NCBI GenBank assembly: GCA_002778195.1
Contig: PCDI01000013.1
Coordinates: 62,001 to 126,000, forward strand
Reading direction: 5' to 3'
DNA from: Raffaelea ambrosiae
Lineage: Eukaryota; Ascomycota; Sordariomycetes; Ophiostomatales; Ophiostomataceae
DNA: 64,000 bases
The position numbers and the translations under genes were made by a program. The number at the start of each line of letters is the position of its first letter. The stretch's first letter is position 1. The notes under the pieces were generated by a model that saw only the letters and a program-made list of their open reading frames with translations, had not been told where the DNA came from and searched no databases. Positions 57,088-64,000 of the stretch are shown piece after piece.

Positions 57088-58505
57088 GAAACTGGAAGGG
57101 CGTCACATCGGCTTCGTTCTGCGTGTAAGACTCTGTGGGAATCCACACGCGAGTCTAACAAGTCCTGAAACGTAAAAAAAAACCCACGAAAAAACCCGAG
57201 AGAAAACTTTAAAAAATTTTTTTTTTTTTTTTTTTTGAAAACGACATCTCCTTGTTGTCATGTAACAGAGCGTCTGGTTGCCCCTTCTCCGGTCTGAATA
57301 CAGAGGATGCGTCCCCCCCCTCCCGTCGATTGCTTCACATATCCCATCTCTTGTCCAATAGTTCCCAAGGCGCCGATGCAACAGCGATCCGAGGAGACTG
57401 GGGGAGGAGAGAGGGATCGCAAGATGGCCGTGTGGCTGGATTGCTTTGCATGGCAAAACAAAGAGAAACCGTACGTTTGGCAGCACAAGCACGTTACCCT
57501 CCCTAGCTTGGGGAGGGTTGGGGGGTTGTTGGATGGCCACCTTTCTTTCCCGCAGGGCTCACACGAGGCTCTACGGGGTTCTTTCATGCACAAATCGCAC
57601 AGATCACACAAAATCACACATCAAAAGGGAGGTCTTTCCTGGCCATGCAAGGCTTCGTACGAAGGCTTCGTACCCTGTTTACGCGGATTCGCGCAAGGAC
57701 TCGTCCAAGGACTCGTTCATGCATAAATAAAATGTTCGTTGTGGCCTGTCCAGATTCCAACAGCCTACATACGCGGGCCCATATGGGTCAATTGACATGG
57801 TAGGTGCTTGTCGAAAGTTGCTCTGCGCTTCGTATTCATCAGGGGTATAGTATATTATTAGAATAGTGGGAAAAGCAAATAACAAACCAGAATATGAGCT
57901 TCCTCCCCTTTTCTCGGATGCTGCGGGTATCAAAAAAAAACAAAAAACAAAAAAAATGGGAAACGGGGAAAAGGGGCAGAGACGTATGGCCAATGCAGAC
58001 CAGGCTAGACGGCATCACGGACAAACAAACTTGCGTGTGCTTGTGTGTGCCATCCTTGTACTTGCCCACGGCCAGTCGAAAAAAAAGAAAAAAAAAACAT
58101 CATCCCTTCCCTCATTAAGACTGAGCCTTAACCTCATCCGCCTCGTCCCGGTTCCCCTCGAGACTGACACCAACGCCAACACCAGACACTGCCAACCAAG
58201 GAGGTGGTTATTGCTGGTGCTGGGACTGTCGTCATGTGCATCGTGAGTGATTGTGCCATGCATGGTTGGTCGTACAATGCCCACTGCACTCCGGGTTCGC
58301 TTGTCGTTCTGTGCATCGTTTCCCTTCGGCCCAGTTCCTCCTCCCCGCCTCCCGCTCTCTGCCTTTCTTCTCTGTCGACTCCCTTTTTCCAACCATTGCC
58401 AATCCGTATCCCTTCGTCACCTCCGCCAACCCTCGTCACATATAGATCCCTCCACCACCTCCATCCCTTCATCACAAAATGTAGGGATAAAGCAGGTCCC
58501 CCCTC
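57088..58505. other. gene-free stretch
   Basis: It contains a long A/T tract at 57172-57236, an imperfect repeat of GAAGGCTTCGTAC near 57660, and the 3' region of the P-loop gene. No gene is seen. Confidence 0.5.
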
Positions 58506-59375
58506 TCACGGGCTCGTTGTACTTCCGCCCTGCCCCGTCTCTCGATCCATTAAGAACGCCAGGATCTGCATCGCTGTCTCGTGCGCATCCTGGTCCGTGA
58601 CGTCAACCGACAGACCCGGGCACTGCGACTCGGGGAACACAAAGAGTCGTCCGTCTGTCTGCGCCCGCAGCGTCCGCACTGCCATCGGGCTGCGGATCTT
58701 GCTCGCCGACAAGCTGTACCGCCGCTCCGACGTCTGTGTCCGCCGCACGTTCTCATCCAGCCGACACTCCATATATATCGGCACAAACGGCCGGCCCGAC
58801 CGCCGCGCAGCTGCCTCGTACGTCGCCGCGCCGGCCGCGCCCTCGGCGTCGTCTGGCTGGCAGTTCGTGAAGATGACAATGCGGCCCATGGTGGTGGGGT
58901 CGTCGAGGTATTTGTGGAAGCAGGCAGCCTGTCTGCCGGCGAAGTCGAGGTGGTCGGACGACCCACCCCCGTCCCTCTCGACTGTCGGCGACTCTTCTGT
59001 AATGGCTCCGGAGAGGATGGCTCCCTTGCCCGACATTCCTCCTCCTCCTCCTCCTGTCGTCGTCTCCGCCTCCATGATCTGCCCAAGCTTTCCCTCCCTG
59101 TAGGTCAGGCTGCTGGTTGTGCTGGCCGAGCTGCTGACCGTGGTCGCCGTGGTCGACGTCGTGGCTGTACTGCTCTCGCGCGACCGACCGGGCGTCTCGC
59201 CTGGGCTGATGTGCTGCTGGTCGGCCGGCATATCGAGCTGGTCAGTGAACTCGTTGCCGTCGATCAGCACGGCCCGGTCTTGGCCGAGGATCGCTGCTAA
59301 GCACTGGGCGACGGTCTGTTTGCCCACAGCGGGCCAGCCGTTGATCCACACCAGCGGCTGCGGCGAACGGTCCAT
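58506..59375 (-). CDS. P-loop kinase-like NTPase, 289 aa
   Basis: The open frame extends upstream only from a TTG, so the ATG at 59375 (MDRSPQPLVWINGWPAVGKQ) is taken. The Walker A loop is at residues 13-21, GWPAVGKQT. The residue after Lys is Gln, but a Thr follows one place later, as in the GKLT-type loops of small AAA_33/chloramphenicol-phosphotransferase-like kinases. A strand with an acidic end follows (AVLIDGNEF). A Ser/Thr-rich then Gly-rich insert (about residues 55-130) separates this from the second half, which has FHKYLDDPTTMGRIVIFTNC, PFVPIYMECRLDENVRR (a plausible lid with Arg residues) and DVTDQDAHETAMQIL. The substrate is unknown, and no signal peptide is seen. The fold is clear, the reaction is inference. 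Confidence 0.83.
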   Translation of the reverse strand: MDRSPQPLVWINGWPAVGKQTVAQCLAAILGQDRAVLIDGNEFTDQLDMPADQQHISPGETPGRSRESSTATTSTTATTVSSSASTTSSLTYREGKLGQIMEAETTTGGGGGGMSGKGAILSGAITEESPTVERDGGGSSDHLDFAGRQAACFHKYLDDPTTMGRIVIFTNCQPDDAEGAAGAATYEAAARRSGRPFVPIYMECRLDENVRRTQTSERRYSLSASKIRSPMAVRTLRAQTDGRLFVFPESQCPGLSVDVTDQDAHETAMQILAFLMDRETGQGGSTTSP

Positions 59376-61068
59376 CGTGGATGCGGAAGTTCCGCGGCAG
59401 GGGAGGGGGGAGGGTTCGTAGTGTCGTAAGGAGTGAGCGTGGTAAGGAACTGTAGACAAATCGTAATTGTAGACAAAACAGACCAGGCTCTCCTTGCCTC
59501 TGGGCTGGTTTCCCCTTGCTTGGAGGCTTGTTTATTCTGCAGTCTGGGAAGGGGGACACAAGAAAGACCTGTGACTCAAGGTCTAAGCTTGTCCCATGTT
59601 CTAAGAGGGTTGTCTGTTGTCTGTTGTCTGTTGTCTGGTGTCTGGTGTTTGTTTGCTCCCTTTTTTTTCTTGTTTCTTTTTTCAGTTGTGTTTTTTGTTT
59701 GTCTTTTATTTTTCTGCCTGTTCTGGTTTCTTTATTTTAATCTGGACGTCCTTTCCCCCCCGTCTTCCCACAACACGTGTTTTCTTGCTGAGCGACGCGT
59801 CTTTTTTTTTTGTGTGTGTGTGTGTGTTCTTGCCCTTTGGCCAGGCCTCATCCTGTCAAAGAAGGAAAGAGCGAAAGTGGAACCTCTTTGGGCCTGGGCG
59901 TCTCATAAAATTTCGCCATCCCTGCTGCCTCCCATCCTTCCTGTCTACATGGTATTTCTCTATGGGACGAGCAGCCCGTAGACTGATCTTGGTGCCATTG
60001 CCGGGATTGTTTTCTCTCATCGTCCAGTCATCTTAAAAATAAATAATGGGCGTTTGTGGATGGGAACAGCGGGACTGCAGGAGCTTGTGTGCAAATGGGA
60101 TCCTTTGGGCCTGGGTCTGGCCAGAGAAAATACCTCCACAAAGTCCTATTGCGCGTCCAAGAAAAGTCCTGGCAAAGGAGTAATAATACTCCGAGTCGGC
60201 TGCATAGCTCCTCCCGATTCTCTCAAGAAACGCACGGGTGCGTGTTCCAGCGAGTTGCCTGATTAGGCAACCCAGCTGAACCGTTGGAGGAAAGAGCGAA
60301 TCACGCATTGGTGCAACGAGCTAGCCTTGGAAAACACGAACGGCTGCGCTTGCTCCCTTCTCGCATCTTCTCTACGTTTTCTGTCCTCTTCTTTCTGCTG
60401 TTTCCAGTTCTCGGAAAGAAGTGGAAAAACGAAAAGCGAGCGCAAAACGGCTGCGGCTTCACGAACGAGACTACTGGGTTGTAGGCAGAGTACAAGGAAG
60501 CGGACAATTTCTGCACGCAAGGTCTCAGGAGCAAGGACAAAGAAGAACAAAGAACGCCGCAGACTACACCCTGTCCGCTGGGGATACAGGGTTTTGTATT
60601 TTTATCCTTTCTTGGTTCTTTTTTGGTAAACTCTCCGACAAAGAAGGGGATAAAGAAAAATCGGGCCCTTATTGAAAGAAAAATCTTTAAAAAAAAAAAA
60701 AAGAACAACGACGCTTCAATCAAGCCCATTTTCCGTTTTCCTTTTCTCACCACGCCAAGACAGACGTTCCCCAATGGCGTTGCTGGAGTACACAATGAAC
60801 GAGAAATAGACAAAGAGAAATAAAGAAACAAGTCAGAGAACTTAATTAGCAAACAAAACAGACATAAAAGACACCCCCCTTTGTCCCGTAGAGCCTAGAG
60901 CCAGCTTAGAATCCAGCTAGAAGCCATGCTGCTCCAACAAAAGTCATCATAACCGAATTCATTCATATAAAAAAACCCCTGCGTAATAAGGGGCAGGACA
61001 TGAACAAGAATATGCAGAAGAAAGAGAAATTTGTAAAACAAAGAAAAGATGACACTTTCCTTTTTGTT
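59376..61068. other. gene-free stretch
   Basis: It holds the P-loop gene promoter, a 7-bp tandem repeat at 59609-59650 and CT-rich sequence. Nothing else is supportable. Confidence 0.5.
59609..59650. repeat. 7-bp tandem repeat (TGTCTGT)
   Basis: About six head-to-tail copies of TGTCTGT, the last two as TGTCTGG, upstream of the P-loop gene. Confidence 0.85.
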
Positions 61069-62365
61069 TTAGTCAATGCGTCCACCAAGGTGTGCAATGT
61101 TGCGCTTAATGTCACCAGTCAGCTCGCCGGTGCCTTTGTAAATGTAGGCAATGGTTTGTGGCCAGGCTTCTGGGCATGGAAGAGGGAGGTCAATCGAGTC
61201 GCCCGGCTGTACATAACCAGACAGGATGACTGCGGCCAGCGCTGGGAGATAGCCAAGATTGGGATGGGGCACTAGAATGAACTATTAGTATGAAAATATT
61301 GGGATAACAGGGGCGGGGGGGGAGGCTAGTAAGATACATACACATGGGTAATGGGACCCGGCTGTCTCCTGGGGGAGACGAGTTCTTGTGCCGGCTCAGT
61401 TGCCGACTATGGCGGCGTATGCTCTGACGACTCTGCTGGCGGCTATGCTGGCGGCTGTGAGTCCGTGAATACGGACTCGACGGGGTCGGTGGTGGCTGAG
61501 GGGTGCCAAACTTGCGGTCGAAAAAGGGCGAATTGCTTGCACGGTCATTCAGGGACGGCAAGGCAGACAGGGGTGATCGCTGCACAGGAGACGGCAGGAT
61601 GTTGACACTCGATGCCGCCCGCCGGCCTGGCGTAGGCACGGCCTGGATCAGCTCCTCCAGATCAAATTCTCTTTGAATTGCGAAAGGCTGGTGGTCCACA
61701 AAATTTGGTCGTACCAGTGCCGAGAAGCAGAGGCGACCGTCCTGGAGTGGAGGTGTCAGGGCGCGGTGGTACATCGACAATGGTAATGGGCTGTTTGGCG
61801 GAAGGTTGACAGCCTTGACATAGACACATGGAGACCGAACCCGGGGTGACTGGCCAGTGTCAGGATGACTGTCGTGCTGTTGCTTGCCGCCGCTCATGGC
61901 CTGCGATATCCGCAGGGGAGCGAGCTGCCGACCAGGTGGTATGCGCATACTGCGAGGCGCTGCAGCTGAGCGAACCGTGTCCAGGAACGTACTGGGAGGA
62001 GGAGGTGGTGGTGATGGCGGCAGTCCGGACAGCAGAATGGCCCGGTTCTGTGCAAAGATGGATTCGTTTTGGAGCAGAGGTGATGGCATAGATGAGTTGT
62101 TCCCGTTGCTGCTGTTGCCGTTGCTGTTGATGCTGTCTCTTTTATTATTGCCAGGGCTATTCATGGAAAAGTTGTCCATTCGTGCTGTCAACTCAGACTG
62201 AGTGGCCGAAGGAGGAGGTGTCAGCATTTGTCCACCAGGCCTGTTTGAGCTGGCAGGAGCGTGCTGGGCATGACGAACTGTGCCAACAGTGGCCGCCGAA
62301 GACTGGCGGAAATCCATTGTCTGATGATTATTACTGGCGTAACCAGATTCGAAACTCTCGGTCAT
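61069..62365 (-). CDS. conserved Ser/Pro-rich fungal protein, 408 aa, two exons
   Basis: The open frame upstream begins only with GTG, so the ATG at 62365 (MTESFESGYASNNHQTMDF) is taken. Exon 1 is 62365-61342, the intron 61341-61272 (GTATGT donor, TACTAAT branch, TCTAG acceptor) and exon 2 61271-61069, joined in phase 1 as VPLPM-LPHPNLGY. The first 300 residues are low-complexity (Asn/Ser/Pro-rich, with a poly-Pro stretch). They include a conserved-looking block with YVKAVNLPPNSPLPLSMYH and FAIQREFDLEELIQAVP. An RQHSRQQSRQS array (about residues 315-335) follows. The C-terminus folds into a compact hydrophobic unit: LGYLPALAAVILSGYVQPGD, SIDLPLPCPEAWPQT, IAYIYKGTGEL, IAHLGGR. Similar C-termini occur in fungal proteins that I remember as hypothetical. 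The function is unknown. The clean intron and the conserved end argue for a real gene. Confidence 0.82.
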
Positions 62366-64000
62366 GCTCGTGTGTAGGTGGTGATGACAGGAATCATGAC
62401 TATCAAGTTGCTGAGACAGGGCGTTATTAAGACAGCCAGTAATATATGGCCGAGAAAGTGAAGAGGAAGAGGGGGAGAGGGGGGATAGTTGGGAGAGGTA
62501 GGGCAACAAAAGTATCACCAGCCCTGTTCCACAAGGGGAGAGTGCAAGGAGCGACGTAAGGCGGTAGCAGAAATCAATTGAGTAGGGACAAGGTTTGATA
62601 TGCAGGTTGTGCTTCCTGTCTCCGGAAGTGTCTCTGGCAATTTTTCCCCCTTCTCAAAAACCCAATCGAGGGGAGAGAAACACGAGAATATAAACTCTAA
62701 AAGCCACAGCGGGGACTAGAATCCTATGACGAAGGTTGTGCGGAAGGGCCACCAAACAGACCAGGTAGTAAGGGCCACTTATTATTCAAAGCTTCTGCAA
62801 TTTCAAATAAACGACGAGAGAACAGGGAACTCTGACATCCGAGCTTCCTGGCTGTTACTTTAAATAAAGGTCGCCTACGCCAACTGCTCTTTCATCGGGC
62901 TTGGTCGGTGCCATCCATGACTAGTTGGGCAAAGAAAGAAAGAGGGACATGAGCCAAAAAGGAAGAAAGAAAAAAAAGGGGGGGTCTTCCTGCAAAAGGC
63001 GCACAGTTGCAGACCAGCACAAGCAAAAAGGGAAAGTAAAGAAAAGGAGAAAGGCCGACCTAATTTCTCGTCACATAGACCAACAGCCCCCAAAGACAAC
63101 AAAGCACTCGGTCACAATCCCACAGGGTACATCGCACGTCGTGCATAAGAAAGTGCCAAAAATGCCCAAAAGGCTCCAAAGCGCGAAATTATATAGCCCC
63201 AAGCAGGCATGATCCTGCATATTCTGGTGCCATCCTTGGAAGACTATTGGGCTTTCGTTAGGATTTCTGGTGGGGAACAAAGGCTGACAGTTCAGTTTAT
63301 TGGGGCAAGTGCCGAACCAACGACGAAGGACGACAAAGAAAAAAGCGTTCGTTTCATGCAGTCGGGCCAACTAAGCCAGCCTAAGAACCTGATATTTCCA
63401 CGAGTTGAAAGGGAATAAAAAGGAGAAGTAGAAAGAAAACTTGTGGACGGTGAAGCAAGGAAGAGAGGAGAAGAAAAACAAGAAGAAAGAAAAAATCAAG
63501 AAGAAAGAAAAAACAAGAAAGAAAAAACACAAGACAGGAACAAAAAAAAAGAAAAGAAGAAAGAAACGAAGACAAGCACTATGCAGATCAAAAAGCCAAG
63601 GACAAACACATGACAAAACGAATGAGCAGATTACAGAGAAACATGCCCTTTACACACACGACCTTCAAAACTCTATGCGAGAACATGCCTCTTTCTTCCC
63701 CCATTCTCGGACACCCTGAACTCATCCTCCGGTTTCCCATCCACACACCTTCCGGGCAACCATCCGGTCAGCCACACCACGGAATTTCCACATGTTTTCT
63801 TCCCCAGGAAACCAGACTGTCTCAGGGCCCAATTTTTGTGTCGTCGGTGCCCAGTTTCACGCGAGATTCGACTTTGCCCCTGCCCAATGTCTTGGATCGA
63901 TCTCCGCGGCGCTCTTGCTAAGTGGGCGACCGTTTGCTTTGGCAATCTGCAGCGCTGGTTCCAGACTAAGGCTTTAGTGCCGATGGACACGAGAAGAAAG
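62366..64000. other. gene-free stretch to the window edge
   Basis: It starts with the promoter side of the preceding gene. A-rich and G-rich homopolymer tracts occur at about 62935-62985 and 63450-63575. The open frame at 63610-63921 (+) is not recognisable and probably non-coding. Confidence 0.5.

Noticed and set aside
1..64000. tRNA, rRNA, CRISPR or IS elements
   Set aside because: No A-box/B-box pair with a foldable cloverleaf, no rRNA-like conserved blocks, no spaced repeat array and no transposase with terminal repeats were seen by eye. A covariance-model scan (tRNAscan-SE/Infernal) would be decisive for RNA genes.

Overview
The window reads as nuclear DNA of a filamentous ascomycete (Pezizomycotina, most likely a Sordariomycete). 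Reasons: spliceosomal introns of about 57 to 96 nt with GTRNGT donors and CTAAY/TACTAAT branch sites, GC-rich exons set in homopolymer-rich intergenic DNA, and families typical of these fungi (Clr5-domain protein, SNG1/DUF3533 membrane protein, Cps1-type family 2 glycosyltransferase, bacterial-type mitochondrial IleRS). No prokaryotic signals, CRISPR arrays or convincing tRNA/rRNA genes were seen.

Layout. 1-14,150: almost no intact genes, but several gene remnants: a frame-broken coding stretch at 12.1-12.6 kb and an SRPK-like protein-kinase pseudogene at 13.3-13.8 kb, plus a few short open frames. 14.15-27.64 kb is the gene-dense block: an acidic conserved fungal protein (-) divergent from mitochondrial isoleucyl-tRNA synthetase (+), then a proline-rich SPRY protein (-), a 1,006-aa Clr5-domain protein (-) and a four-exon amidase (-). 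28.66-30.08 kb carries a conserved coiled-coil protein (-). 30.1-38.6 kb is gene-poor with an AT-rich patch. 38.6-40.2 kb holds a four-exon GT2 polysaccharide synthase (+). 40.2-45.5 kb is gene-free. 45.55-46.34 kb is a Dabb-domain protein (+); 46.5-48.06 kb is a decayed NB-ARC/TPR (NLR-type) gene (-); 48.84-49.95 kb is a beta-trefoil-like protein with an acidic N-terminus (+); 50.4-50.7 kb holds the front end of a short-chain dehydrogenase (-). 52.85-54.42 kb is an SNG1-family membrane protein (-), 58.5-59.4 kb a P-loop kinase-like protein (-), and 61.07-62.37 kb a two-exon conserved Ser-rich protein (-).

The intact genes look like unrelated housekeeping and cell-surface functions; I see no biosynthetic cluster. 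The strongest unusual theme is gene decay: kinase, NLR, dehydrogenase and unidentified remnants lie scattered between intact genes, in agreement with loss of multi-copy families. The other is repeat-coded protein insertions (Gly-Asn-Pro and Glu-Pro-Ala-Thr arrays around the KMSKS loop of IleRS, DHLPD repeats in the Clr5 protein, PPPGPPPSA repeats in the SPRY protein, a poly-Asp run). I did not find a convincing new multi-gene system.
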